64,000 nucleotides of DNA from Agrocybe praecox (lineage: Eukaryota > Basidiomycota > Agaricomycetes > Agaricales > Agrocybaceae): contig OZ024841.1 in NCBI GenBank assembly GCA_964017145.1, positions 2,480,001-2,544,000 on the forward strand, written 5' to 3'. The position numbers were made by a program, and so were the translations under genes. The notes under the pieces were generated by a model. It was not told the origin of the DNA, did no database searches, and saw only the letters and a list, made by a program, of their open reading frames with translations. This document shows positions 36,377 through 49,300 of the stretch, one piece after another. The first letter of the stretch is position 1, and each line of letters starts with the position of its first letter.

Positions 36377-37393
36377 CTAGTACTTGGTATAACCCCCCTT
36401 GGCCTGTAATACAGCCTGAATCCTTCTAGGCATACTCTCTATAAGATTCTGACAAACAGAAGCTGGAATATCATTCCATTCTTTTTGTACCCTCTCCCAC
36501 AGCTCCCCAATTCCAGAAGGTTGCCTCTCATAGCCTCCAAGTTTAATTTTGATATGATGCCAAAGATGTTCAATTGGATTTAGGTCAGCTGATTGAGGGG
36601 GCCACTCCATGAGTTGTAATCCACTGCTTTGGAGCCATTTCTGGGCCTTTTTGCTCTTGTGTTTGGGGTCATTGTCCTGCTGAAAAAGGACATCCTCTGG
36701 TTTTTTGTTGTAATATTCCAGGCTCTGCATGAGTTCATCATCCAAAATGCTGACAAATAGATCAGCATCCATCCTCCTATTGATCTTGGTCCCATATCCT
36801 ACTCCTTCCCAAAACATACAGCCCCAGAACATCAAGTTTCCTCCTCCAAACTTGACTGTTCCCTGCACCAGCCTATCGGTCAACCCCTCTCCCTCCCTTT
36901 TCCACACCCACCTCTTCCCATCTGACCCCAAACGATTGATTTTGGTCTCATCTGTCCAGCAGACCCTCTTCCAGTCATCCACTGTCCAGTGTTTGTGTGC
37001 TTCTGCATAGTCCATCCTCATCCTCCTATGCCTTTTGGAGAGAAAAGGCCGTTTTTGCTTTGCCACAGCCTTCATACCAACTCCATGGAGTGCTTGGCGT
37101 ACTGTCTTTTCAGAGAAGGATGTGTTGGTCATGTTTTGTAATGTTTTGGTGGCATCAGTGGCACTGTCAGCCTTCTGAGAGGTGATAAGACAGATAGCAT
37201 AATGGGTATCGGTAGGAGAAAGCTTGCGTGGATGGCCACCAGCAGCTTTAGAAGTTGATGATCTATATTTGGAGTGGATATTGGATATAGAACCGACACT
37301 TATGCCAGTGGTGGTGGAGATTGAATGACCAGAAAGACCTTTGTCAAGGAGTTCAAGAACACGAGTGAGTTGAGCAGGAGTGAGTGATCGCAT
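36377..37393 (-). CDS. Tc1/mariner transposase
   Basis: Cut-and-paste DNA transposase of 338 residues in one uninterrupted exon. The N-terminal third is a pair of helix-turn-helix-like units (LTPAQLTRVLELLDKG, ISVGSISNIHSKY). The DDE core shows WTDETKIN (first Asp), LFQQDNDPKHKSK (second Asp) and PPQSADLNPIEHLW (Glu), a DD34E arrangement typical of Tc1. FWGCMFWEGVG lies between the catalytic residues as expected. No stop or frameshift is present, so the enzyme could still be made. The left arm has lost its tip, so the element itself may be immobile while its protein might act on other copies. Confidence 0.95.
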   Translation of the reverse strand: MRSLTPAQLTRVLELLDKGLSGHSISTTTGISVGSISNIHSKYRSSTSKAAGGHPRKLSPTDTHYAICLITSQKADSATDATKTLQNMTNTSFSEKTVRQALHGVGMKAVAKQKRPFLSKRHRRMRMDYAEAHKHWTVDDWKRVCWTDETKINRLGSDGKRWVWKREGEGLTDRLVQGTVKFGGGNLMFWGCMFWEGVGYGTKINRRMDADLFVSILDDELMQSLEYYNKKPEDVLFQQDNDPKHKSKKAQKWLQSSGLQLMEWPPQSADLNPIEHLWHHIKIKLGGYERQPSGIGELWERVQKEWNDIPASVCQNLIESMPRRIQAVLQAKGGYTKY

Positions 37394-37532
37394 GAGGGTC
37401 TGAGAGAGGTTTTGATGTGGGAGATGGTTGGAGGTTGGGCACAGAGTATATATACATATTCTAAGGCAGTCACATGATTTTATTTGTACTTATTTGCTTT
37501 GATTAAACAAAGTCATGTGCTCAATGTAGAGT

Positions 37533-37743
37533 AGGGACAAAACCGTTCAAATGTATATGTACCAGTAATATATTAATATCGTGGGAATGAAACCAGATTA
37601 TGTAATGAAACAAATTGTCATCTGTTACCAACATCCTAGTCTACCTTGGTGTAAAATCTCAAATAATTTGGATCACTCAGTCCAAAGTTATTTGCTTAAT
37701 AGTCCAACTTCAAAAAACATTTGAACGGTTTTGTCCCTCACTG
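37533..37743 (-). repeat. right inverted arm of the Tc1 element, complete tip
   Basis: Bounded inside by GGGACAAAACCGTTCAAATG and outside by the reverse complement of the same 20-mer, then CACTG-TA. The arm is therefore itself palindrome-ended, like a 210-nt MITE. Confidence 0.85.
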
Positions 37744-38170
37744 TATTCAGAAGAGAACCGAATGAAGAAATGAACAATACAAAACCAGATAGAAGCAATC
37801 TCACCGAGGCATTGGTCAGATGTCCGAAAATAGAATCAGAATTCGCTGCATGCCTGAGCACAAACTGAATTAGATCGACAGTACAAAACGTGAGCAGAAA
37901 CAACTTACCAATGTGTTTGCAGGACCTCCAAAAATCGAGTCAGAATTTGCGTCTGACACCAGGGCATCTAATTACAGATTGAGTGAGAACAGAAGTCATA
38001 AATTTGAAAGGAAAAGACTCACCAAAGCATTTGCAGGATGTCCAAAAATCAAATCAGAATTTACATGTACGTCCTACATCAGGCATGAAAACAATGGATA
38101 TACAACTGAACAGAAAAAAGCCTCACCAAGGTGTTCGCCAGAAGTCCAAAACTTGAATCAGGATTTGGCT

Positions 38171-41100
38171 CGTGTTATTCTGCTGTAAGGGGTATGCATC
38201 AGGAATGGACAAAGAAACAGAAACACAATACTCACATTATGAGAACAGATTTAAAACCCCTGAGTAGGTCTTACACATTTGCATCCATATTAAATGTACT
38301 AACAATACATGCGATTAGCTTCTATATAAAACATCAACTGTGCTTCAGGTACATTATTTTCAAACTATTATGCGCTCTTAGTCGTTAAAAAAACACTAAA
38401 TCACGTATTTATGACCAGCCGGACATTCAATGAGTAGGTAGGCCATGCTATATTAACTTGTCTACATCGAAACCAACCTGTTTGTAGCTAATTTCGAGAC
38501 ATGGACCATCACAACACGTCTCTAACACGTCAGATACATGTTCGATTCGACATAGAGTCACATTTTTGACATTGCTCAAGCAAAAGGTAACCTTGTGCCT
38601 TGTGTGCTTAACGTACTAAGTTTTTTGCCTAAATTGTTTCATCAGGTACACATTTTTGTGTTTCTTGATTCATTCACCAGTTCATTCACTTTCAATTCCA
38701 CGGATATCGTTTGACTCTGTTCTAGGCTGAACATCATACAATCGACTGACTAGGTATGTCAATTTTGTTCTGCCACAATGTAATCTGCTGATAATTGTAT
38801 TTCAATTCCATTGAGACCTTACCTTTCGAGTGACACATACACGCCACACCGAGGTTCATGGGTAAGCCAGTTGCATAGTTTACTTATATTTCATTCACTA
38901 ATTCACTAGATATCAGTGTCTAGGCTTTTCGGGTCATCAATGGACATTAATTATGACATAACTCAAGGTAACATATTCTTAATTACTTGACATATGATAT
39001 GGCAGTCTAATTTATCTATCCTAACTCGGCATTTTAGCCAAGGTTTGCCTATGCACATTCAAACTCACTCACACAGTAAGTTACCACTCTAAATTTGTAT
39101 TCTCCTTATAGTATCGAAGCCAGATACTAGCTCTGTCAGACAGAACATATCACAGTCAAGACATCCTAACGACGCTCACAAAAAATGTGGAACATCATGA
39201 TCCTCCTTTTGTTGGTGCCAACAAGTACGCATAAGGTATGGCTGAGATTTCTGCAATGTTATGAGGTCATACAGATAGATCAATATATTTCAACTTACGT
39301 ATGATATGCAGGTACGTAGTGTCTCTCAGGGCATCGAACTGAATCCCCATGACATATTTCTGTGTAGTCTGGTAAGTCATTTTCAGCTCAACTTGCCATA
39401 AATCTAATTCTTACACTTGTTATAGTCTCAAAATTGCAAACACAAGTCATAATATGTTACACAATATGCAACCAAACAGTGAATAGTGAATATTGTGTGC
39501 TTCACGGCATGATAAGTGGGTTTCAACCTCCTTTTCCTGTGCATTTTCAGCCTTACACACTAATTACATTGAATGCGAGCATCTGAGGTATAGAACACGA
39601 TGCTGGCATACGTCCTGGATGTGGTATTCATCTATTGGTTTGTTCCAGACCTTCTCCACTCACTGCATCATATCATGGCTTACAACCTCTTGTCAATTCC
39701 AATATAACGGCACTGTGACGATTACCAAGACTGTAAAACATCCCATTTTTGTCGTCATCAATGAGTATGTACTACATAACAAAAGCTAGGATATTCACGA
39801 CCTGTACTAGTGATAGTTACGTAGGTTAAATTAGCATCGCCAGCGGTGAGGAACATAGATGTTCGCTTCACAACCAAATGTGTAGATAGCACAGGCACTA
39901 CGTTACCTTGACATAGGAATGGCCATTTCCTTTCGTCTTAGCACGTAGAATTCAATTTTGCATTGAATTCAAAAGGGTAAGGACGTGCCTCTTATGAAAA
40001 ATGACCTGTAGATAAGATAAGAAATATAGATCTGGAATTGAATTCGATGATCAAATAGGTGCGCTGCATCTTGCTTTTTCTACAACTCTTCAAAACCCGG
40101 AATTCAAGACATATACAGGTATGTATTATGTATGTAGGATCTACCCCTGACATATACTACGAGCAAAAGATTACCCATACAAAACTTTCCTCCCCAATTT
40201 GTGGAACTCCCCAACCGACTTACAGTCACCTCAATGTCCCTTTCTACCCTTCAACAGGGCACTTAACTGACAGCTGTCATGCATGGGTACGTACATACAT
40301 ATCTATTTATAGAATATGTGTCAGTTTAAAGTCGATTCCGTGAAGAAATGGAAGCATGATATGTAAGAACGTACATACGAGCTGGAAGTGTTTGAATTAT
40401 GCGTTTTTTGCATGTTCAGGGCCAGTATGATGCAATGGATATAGTCTGCCCCCATCTGAGTAGTACTTCAGGGTAGTTGTAATGTGATAAATACCACCAC
40501 ACATGCTTTGGAGATTGTAAAATTAAAAGAGATATATTGAACACATGTTCATTCAGGGTTTTCTTCTGTCCTTTGATAGAAATAGAGGGTAGTTGTGTGC
40601 CTTGGATAGAGAATACCCTTACTTTGTAGTATATAGATAAGATAAGATAGTGTTTTGACATGGTTGAGATGAAGAATTTGGCAAATCTCTCACGAGTGCT
40701 TAAATAGACTATCTTGAATAGATACTCCAATCTGCATCAATTTATATGAAGAGCACTTTGTTTAAAAGCCGTACATATTTGCTACACTAATATAGGGGTA
40801 TACAAGAGTCACTGACCTACCAGCGAGTTGAATTCACTGCTGACTGAACCAACTTGCAACCACCTTCTCTTTGAACCCCATTACATCTAGCTTATTGCTA
40901 GCAAATGTGTTCTAATTCGATTAGCTTCAATAATGTATTTACATTGCCAAGGATCTATTTTTTACAACTTATTCAGTTATAGCACGAAATGGATGCTGTT
41001 TTCCTTGGAAGATATGCACGCACGATGTGAAAATGAGTCATTTGACATGTTTTGTTGGATTTAAGCATTTTTATTGTGTTTGGGCTGAGTGCTATTGGTA

Positions 41101-41406
41101 CAATTATGTTTTCTATACATGTAGTAGCATATCTCATATAAAATTTCTGCTTGGATCGTTCAATATGTCATCCAATGTGAGTGCTTGATCCCATCTTTGA
41201 TTTGAGTGCCATATTCTATAAGACTCCCAGTTTTCCATATTTCACAAATATCAAAGTTATTTAATATATAAGAACATGTCATGTAAGTACGGTTAAAATT
41301 TCAGGGACATTGGATGATATGCTGCTCTACAAACCCCAATACAATTCCATCGCCTTACCTGATCTCTTCCAGCCATGTCATTCATTTTTTTATATGAAAT
41401 AATGGT
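38171..41406. other. AT-rich repeat-derived region without a recognised gene
   Basis: About 3.2 kb of AT-rich DNA. Splice-like sites and phrases such as CATTCACTAATTCACT recur, but no open frame is coding-like. It is probably decayed transposon sequence. Confidence 0.4.
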
Positions 41407-42179
41407 AGTTGCCAAACATAGGGCATACATCCAGAATGGTACCTACCAGGGCTGGAAGTTGCCAGACCATCTGTTTCACTGCCTATATGCTTGACTGGTC
41501 ATGTGTTGTAACTGGTTGTTACTGATTGCATCAAAATACAAACACATAACTTTTTGCTTGCCTCTATTTATACATTCAGGGTCCATTGCCACAATTTTAT
41601 GGCCTCAAATACAAACAAATAATAAATAAGCCATGACCAGCCACTAACACACCCAAACAACAAACAACTCAGGACTTAAGTGGTGTCACATCCAAATATC
41701 TCAATAAGGCAAATGAACTTTGGACTTTGAGGATTTTGCGTAAAGGCCTATCAATGCATAATGATGGCAACTAAGACAAGACCAAATAAGATCAAATCTA
41801 TTTTTAGAATATATATATATATTTAGCCTGATTTTATTTTTAGAACACTTTACATATTTGGGTAGATCAAGCCTAAAATGGTATAGCACGCATTTTTTGA
41901 TGATTTTAAATTTTATATTTAGCATGCTATGAATATTTCAATCTTTTATTTTGATTTATATCTGGCTTTCCGCGGATATTTTGCGTTTTGTGGCTGAACC
42001 ATTGATGATTATGTAATAAAAAATATTTAGCATGATCCCTGAATTTTTCTCTACAATTTTGATTTTTGGTGGCTGTGCACCAAATCACATAACTATCACA
42101 TGATAATAGACGTCTACAAGCCAGTAGACTGGCAACTGGTAGTTTCCATTCTGGATGTATGCCTATTGTCTGGCAACTG
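41407..42179. mobile_element. MITE-like element with inverted ends
   Basis: The left end (AGTTGCCAAACATAGGGCATACATCC) matches the reverse complement of the right end (AGTTGCCAGACAATAGGCATACATCC), and the match runs about 60 nt with gaps. The inside is AT-rich with no transposase. It lies at the left border of repeat copy B. I see no clear target duplication. Confidence 0.55.
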
Positions 42180-42189
42180 CCCATACTTG

Positions 42190-43030
42190 AAGACATCAAC
42201 TGACTGATACAGGTGAAAATCTGATAGGTTGCATGCATTAGAATCGTATGTACTCTACTTTTCCGGCATAGTATCTCCCACCCCAAAGGGCAGAAGGACT
42301 GGGTACTGTGATGGGTGCCAGGCCTGCCACAGAAGGAAGAAAACGAGATGGGGATACTCACCAAATATAAAGAAGAAGCACTCAAAATGCAACATAAAAC
42401 TTGGAGCATGCTCACGGGCTTGGGTCAGAACATATTGCATGACCTAAGGCTCAACTTTATCAGCACGGAAAAAACCAAAACATCGTCAAATACTCACTTT
42501 CAAGTTTCAACTTTGGCACAAAAATGGAACAAAAACATTTAGTTATAGTGTGATAAGTCGGACAGCACCAACAGTGAGTAAATAATAACTTACCAACGTG
42601 TTTGCTGGACGTCCAAATATCAAGTTGAAAAGCAGATAGAAGCAATCTCACCGAGGCGTTTGACGGACGTCCGAAAATAGAATAAGAATTTGCTGCATAC
42701 CTGAGCACAAACCAAATTAGACTGACAGTACAAAATGTGAGCATAAACTTACCAATGTGTTTGCAGGACCTCCAAAAATCGAGTCAGAATTTGCGTCTGA
42801 CACCAGGGCATCTAATTACAGATTGAGTGAGAACAGAAGTCATAAATTTGAAAGGAAAAGACTCACCAAAGCATTTGCAGGATGTCCAAAAATCAAATCA
42901 GAATTTACATGTATGTCCTATATCAGGCATGAGAATGATGGATATACAACTGAACAGAAAAAAGCCTCACCAAGGTGTTTGCCAGAAGTCCAAAACTCTC
43001 AGGGTTTCCCTAACACTTCAGTGAACCAGT
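42190..43030 (-). repeat. dispersed repeat copy B with exon-like mini-repeats
   Basis: Same order of blocks as 35630-38170 but without the Tc1 element and with a shorter middle. The blocks at 42225-42540 and 42740-43005 match copy A closely. The three best mini-repeat cores lie at about 42655-42700, 42755-42800 and 42865-42915, each next to a minus-strand donor (CTCACC or CTTACC on plus). Confidence 0.65.
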
Positions 43031-43735
43031 GACATGACCTCTTAAGCCATTCAAATCCTGCTAGGAAATAAACCTAAGAGACCCTATGATAATGTTTTAT
43101 AGAAACATTTTTGTGCAAAACATTTCTTTCAAAACATTTCTGTTCTTTAAAAATGTTTTTGCATTTGAAAACATTTTACTATTAAAAACATTTCTGCACC
43201 TCTAAATTTAAACATCAAAAACATTTCTGCAGTTCTAAATTTAAACTTCAAAAAACATTTTTAGAAAAAATGACCATGTAACCATATCTAATCTGATGTG
43301 TGGCTATGCTATAATGTTTTATCTCACTGTGGCTATGTTGTCAGATATTTTATCTACATTGTGGCTATGCTCTTATATCTAGTCTAGTTGTGGCTATGCT
43401 AATAAATCTTATCTAGATAGTAATTATTTTATTATATCTTATTATATTTTATAAAATGTGTGGCTGTGGAATATGTCACATGATTAATTTCCTAAAAGGT
43501 TATATTGTCTGATTTCTTATGTTTTGGACACTTTTTTTTGCCTAAAAAGAGGTGGATATATGTTCCAGTGATTTATAATGAATTATAAGACCTTTAAAAA
43601 TGTATAAATACAAAAGGAAAGGATGCATGCATCTGGAAATGTTCAAAAATAATATGTGCTATTCATAAATGTGTCCAAAAAGCGAACCAAGTATGTGATT
43701 TACTACATTCTGGGCGCTTTTTTTACCAAATAAAC
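43031..43735. repeat. AT-rich short-period repeats before the giant element
   Basis: At 43090-43265 the phrase AAACATTTCTG recurs in both orientations. At 43300-43460 GTGGCTATGCT recurs about five times at 30-50 nt spacing. No gene. Confidence 0.5.
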
Positions 43736-44570
43736 CACTTCAGTGGACCCATTCAAGGTACCTCCTAGGCTACAGAATTTGACACTTTATTGCAGCCTAG
43801 AGGGGTCCAAGAAAAAGAACGAAAAGTTGGAAAATAAAAAAAGAAAATCATATGTTTTTTTTCTTGGCGTTTTGATAATGCCAAGCTTCTTTTGTGACTT
43901 GAAAAACTTTTGTCACCTTTGAAATTTGTAAAATATATAAGGGTTCCAGGGGTCTTTGTATTACATTTTAAATACAAAAAAAACATTATTTTCTGGGCAA
44001 TTTGTACCTACTTTATGGGTGATTCTGTATGTATTTGGACTTTGTTTTTGCTGTTTTTTGTATGCTACTGAGCTTCTATGAGCACTATTGGGGGCTATGT
44101 ATATAAATGTGTTTTGCATAATTTCAATGATGATATAAAACTTTTAAAATGTGCTTCCACCCTTTGTTCATTGCATTGGTATCTCCATGAAGCTTGGATC
44201 ATTGACTTGGGCAAGGAGGTATACTTGGGTATGAAGGTTGATGTAAGTGGGCTGGTTGATTTATTGACTTGGGCAAGAGTGTAGACTTGGGTGTGAAGGT
44301 TGGTATGGGTAGGTCAGTCAATTCATTGACTTGAGCAAGGGGATATACTTGGGTATGACAGTTGACATTGGCATGTTGGTTGATCTATTGACTTGAGCAA
44401 GGGGGTATACTTGGGTATTATGTGTAAGGTAGGTTGGTTCTTTGATTCATTGACTTGGCCAAGGGGGTATACTTGGGTGTTATGATTAAGATAAGTATAT
44501 TGATTGACTGATGAACTTAGCAAGTGACTGTGATAAAGTATACAATTCCAATGTTTTCTTCTTTCTTCTT

Positions 44571-44601
<31 letters not shown>

Positions 44602-45279
44602 TTTTTTTAATTTTCATTTTCTTTTATTCAATTTTCTTTCCCTTTCTCTTTCTAATCTATATACATTTTTATGATGCCTTTTTAGCTTTCTTTTCAATCT
44701 TTCTTTCTTTGCTTCATTTTTAATTGGTCTTAAAGCTTGTCCAACAATCTTAACAATGGCTACAAATAGCTTGAACATTTGATTCAATCACTGGTATTAT
44801 CTATTTAATACCTTTCGTTCAGAAAACTCACCAAATTTACAGTTAGTATTCACTTGATATTGAAAATAGTTGGTCAGTCTACATCAGAATGTTTAGGTCT
44901 GAGTTGCATTGCTTAGCTGGATAGACTGCATGTACCCTGTCTTGCAGTTGTTTCTTGTTTCTTGCTTCTTTTTTTCTTTCTTGTTTCTTGTTTCTTGCAT
45001 TTTCATTTTTTTTTTTTCATTTTTTTCATTCTTTTTCTTCTTCTTTATATCCTTTAAAATTTTATGCTTGATTTTCTTTTGCTTGATTTTTTCTTTCCTT
45101 TCGTAATCTACACCAGTTCTTATACTTCTTTCTCCAATATATTGCTATTTGGATTGTAACATCATGACATATTATTATGTCTCTTTTCATTTCTTTAAGC
45201 AATGGCAAAGCAGGTATGAACATTTGTTCTATTGTGTGGTATTATCTATTTAATACCTTCTGTTCAGAACACTCACCAA
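43736..45279 (+). repeat. left long inverted repeat
   Basis: Reverse complement of the right arm, starting at the shared tip and ending at the phrase CACTCACCAA. It contains a minisatellite and a short pyrimidine tract that are much longer in the right arm. Confidence 0.85.
44195..44500 (+). repeat. minisatellite in left arm, period about 60-66 nt
   Basis: Units contain TTGACTTGGGCAAGG, GTATACTTGGGTATGA and a GGTTG/GGTTGATT spacer. About five imperfect units. The reverse-complement partner in the right arm is at 60075-60393 and 62100-62320. Confidence 0.75.
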
Positions 45280-46327
45280 ATTTACTTGAACCACATTGTA
45301 TGTGCTTTAAAATGCTCAACAGTTCCTTGTTCACTTATGCATACATTTGGACCTCTCTTTTTGCCTGATTAGTACATGATGAGGCCTGGATTATGCAATG
45401 TATTTTTTGATTTTTGATTTTTGATTTTTGATTTGATTTGATTTGATTTGTTTTTTTTTGGTTTTTTGCCCAAGTTGTTCTTTTTTTTTTTGTCTTTTTC
45501 TTTTTCTTTTTCTTTGTGTTTTTGTTTCATTTAAATACAACAGGAGCACACATCAAAGTATTAAAAGTGAAGTAGGGGAATGAGAGAATGAATTAATACT
45601 TGTTTTTCGATGAAACATAATAATAAATATGGTTGTCCTCTGCTTTTATTAATCTGTGTGTGAAAAACACAGACTCAGGCTTCTCATACCCTGAATTTTG
45701 GAATACAAATATATGTATACACACAACTGGTATATATTAGGATGTATTTTTTATACATGTATTACCATTTACTGTCTTAAAGACTTGTAGAATTACCACT
45801 GCTTAGACATATTCTATATTTATTTGTATGATAATTGACTTAGGCAAGGAGTGATACATTTTGACACTCTGGCTTGATCAAATTTGAATGGCATCACACA
45901 TGAATGTAAAACAAAATAATGGTTGTGGTAATAATTTTAATATATTATGTATTTATGACAATGATAGCTACGTAGTCCGGATTGACTACCAAAACTCTTG
46001 TGCATCCAAGTATATGAAATCACAATCACATGGAAAAAATTAAGTAAATGTAAGATAAAAAATACTATGGAAATAAGAAATTAAGCTAAGCTATAAAATA
46101 GTTGTTGAAAGAGAGTGGTATGATGCAGAATGTCATATATGGTACATAAATGGCATAAATGATGCAAGGTAAAGTCCAAATGAATGTGTTCGTAAATATA
46201 TGCAAGGTAAAGTCCAAATAAATGTGGTCGTAATGTATGCAAGATGAAGTCCAAATGAGTGTGGTCATAAATATATGCAAATGATAACAAAAAAAGAACA
46301 AAAAGGAAATAAAACAAGACAAAACAC
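45280..46327. other. AT-rich spacer between left arm and cargo gene 1
   Basis: It holds T-rich tracts including a TTTTTGA/TTTGA run at 45400-45460. No gene. It ends at the stop codon of the minus-strand cargo gene. Confidence 0.45.
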
Positions 46328-49300
46328 CTACTTTGGAGATGTATTGGAAGGATAAAGAGAGCGTTTCGAAGGAGGAGAGTTTGGAATATTAAATGAAACA
46401 CTAGGGCATGAATGATTGGATGATTTGGCAGTGATTGGCAACATAGACATTGGGTTAAATCGAGAAGAGAAGGGAACAGGGGCACTGGGAGCTGATGCCT
46501 GACCAACTTTGACTCTTTTTGGTGGCCCAAACTTGAGCGGCTTGTTGGTGAAGTCAATATGCATGGAGGTAGAAGTTGATAACATAGATGTAGAAGTGCA
46601 TGATGTAGACCTAGATGCTGAAGTGCTGGGTGTAGATGCTGAACTGCTGGAAGTAGATGCAGAAGCAGTCCCGGCAGCAGCAGCAGGAGTGAAGGTGGAG
46701 GAAGATGCCACTGGAGGGGGAGGATAAGAAAGCCTGGGAAGACGGATCGGAATGAGTGTTGACTCAGCCCGAGACTTTGCGAGACCCTTCGTCATCCTGT
46801 TTAAGACATGCTGACCAATATCTCCTCGAAACAAGGAGTGTCGAGCAGTTGCAGGTCCAGCTGATGGAAGGAGTTGCTTCGTAATAGCCACATCTTCTCT
46901 ATTAGATAGAGAAGATTTTGTCATAGAAGGCATGTTAGATAGAGAAGATTTTGTGGAGATGGAAGATTGGGGAAGGGATTCAGAGGGGTTATCCGGATTT
47001 TCGTCAGAGTCAGAGTCTTCAAAATCTTTGTCTTCAGAGGTGGGAATAATGCCATCTGATATGCCATTGCAGAAGTCCTTGACAGTGACTAGGACATCCC
47101 CAGTTTCGGATATGAGCAATGGAATCTTGTAATATTCGTTGCTGTTTCGAATATGGGAGAGTTCTGCTAAAAAAGACATAAAAAAGCGAACACAAAAATA
47201 AAACAAAGAACACATACCAGTTGACCATCCCTCCAACTTTAAATCATCACCCGATGTAGCTATGCAAAGGGCCTTCCAACCTTGTGTGCCCAACTTCAAG
47301 TTCTTTTCGAACATGCCATTATGAGGAATGTGGTTCGACAGGAGGGAAGGCCATCCAATTATGCGAAATTTAAACTGGAAAGCTTCTGCAGTGAGATGCT
47401 TCCAGTGAATATTTGCGCGTTCGGAACGATTCGGAATGAACTTGGCTGTAAGAGGTACAACATAAGCAGAAGAAAAAGACTGAGAAAGAAAAAAAAACAT
47501 ACCAATTTCGACACCCAATCGGAACTTCGTGACACTACGAAAATCTCCTTCCCTCCAAGAAGCCTTGCGAATTCCCTTTGAAGGCGCAGAGGAAGACAGA
47601 GTTGCGGGCCTAGGTGCAGAGGAGGACGGAGCTGCAGGTTTAGGTGCGGATGAAGACGGAGTCTTGAGTATCCCCTCCAACTTTGACTGAGCAAGGTGAC
47701 CTCTGTATATTGTATAAGAAAAAGAAAAACATACAAGAACATAAAAATAACTTACCGAAGAACATCTCCGGCGCCTTCGACGATCTCCTTGATGTGCGGA
47801 ATGGTTTCGTCCACCAATTTTGCATTCGCCTCACTGCCGACGACCATGCCTGAGAGCAAACGAGAGGCCGGACAGTCCCCTATGTTGATGAGGAAGCCCA
47901 GGATGAGCTGATCAGGGTTGTAGACAGTTAAAGTAGAGAACTTTGAACAAAAAATAAGAAAAACGTAAACAAAAAGAGAGTGAAATACTTACCAGTTTAA
48001 CCATCTGCACTTTCGAGATGTTCATCCTTTGAGAGGCACTCTTCATGGCGCGCGGATCGTTTGCGAGCTTCTGCAAGTCCTTGAGGATGAAGGCCTTGAC
48101 CTTTGCTTTCAGCTCGGGGTCAAGAACCAGATAATCCTTGTATAGGACTCTGCAGCGCTTGCCGAAAACCTCGACTGGAACAAGCAAGGAAAACATGAGA
48201 CGACATTGAATAAAATAGAATAAAAAAACACTTACGAGCCTCCAAGGCATCCTTGTTGCCCCCAAGGACATCCACATCTACGTCAACTTCCATTGAAGGG
48301 TCAGGACCTTCGCTCTCCACATATTCCTCCAAATTCTCGAAGTCACTGCCTTCCCATTTCCGAAGGGCAACCCATTGCTGGAACAAATTCCAGAAATTTG
48401 TGTTGCGCTGGGGGTTGGAGATCACATTGGCGGTTTTCAATACCTCCTCCACCGTGGTCTTGTGCTCTTCAGCAAGGGCAGCAGCGTACGTGGAGATGAG
48501 CTCCCCGAGCTTGACAGCCGCAGCAACGAACCCCTTCGAGCTTCGGTGAACAGGCTCCGCCTTGTCTGGGTCCATTGAAATAGGGCGAGTAGGCCAAGCT
48601 GCCAGCGTGTGCGTTGAGGTTAGCACTGGCGATGCCTGGCGAGCGGCCAGCGCCTTCAGAGACTTGGATTTCTTGGGCGGGCCTATACACAATGCGGGCG
48701 CATCAGCACCAACAGGGCTGGCACCGGAAGTCGTTTGTCTACCGGTAGCAGTGGAAGTTGAGCATTTGCGAGCTCTAGGAGGACTTGACGGCACCAAATC
48801 GTCGTCCATAGAGTCGTCAGACTCTTCGGAAATCGACAATTCCCTCGCTTGTCGACGAAACATCCGAGTTGTCTTCTCTTTGAGGACACTCTCCCTGTAG
48901 TCGGAGCCCGAGAGATCACTTTCGAGCGGCATTCCCCCGATGTCGTCCATGGCGACGTCGCTAATGTTGTGGTCCTGAGGCGTATCTTCCATGGTGACGT
49001 CCTCAACGCCCTTGTCGCTGTCCTTCTCCTTGCACTTCCCATTCTTCACTTCCTCACGGCGTGCCTTGAATTCTTCGACATCGGAAACCGACCCCCAAGT
49101 TCCTTCATCGTTCTGGGTATCATCGGTGGCACCCATTCCCTCCTCAGACGAACCCCCCATCGAAACGTAGACCTTTTGAGGCCTTCGAGGCATCAAAACG
49201 CCGTCAAACTTTTGACGGCGTTGCTTCCAAGCAAGCATAGCCTGAGCGCGGGGGAGGCGCTTCGCATGGCATTCATCGAGAGGGATCTCGACGTAGGGGA

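Larger units (their letters stand above)
36161..37743 (-). mobile_element. Tc1/mariner element with long inverted arms, left tip missing
   Basis: An intact transposase is flanked by inverted arms of about 190-210 nt (36161-36350 and 37533-37743). The right tip is complete: GTCCCTCACTG followed by TA at 37744-37745, the usual Tc1 target. The left arm begins abruptly near 36161 and lacks the outer 25 or so nt including the CAGT tip. The element sits inside repeat copy A; the homologous copy B lacks it. Confidence 0.85.
35630..38170 (-). repeat. dispersed repeat copy A with exon-like mini-repeats (interrupted by Tc1)
   Basis: Direct partner of 42190-43030. Read on the minus strand, the part at 37750-38170 is a row of roughly 100-nt units. 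Each has a conserved core of about 40 nt (AAATTCTGATT...TTTTGGACATCCTGCAAATGCTTTG type) ending at GTGAG or GTAAG and starting after a CAG/TAG. The spaces between cores are not conserved. The cores can encode repeats such as NSDLIFGHPANAL, but successive cores do not keep one frame in every case. Two further diverged cores lie at about 36040-36150. This looks like duplicated internal exons of an unknown or dead gene. Confidence 0.6.
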
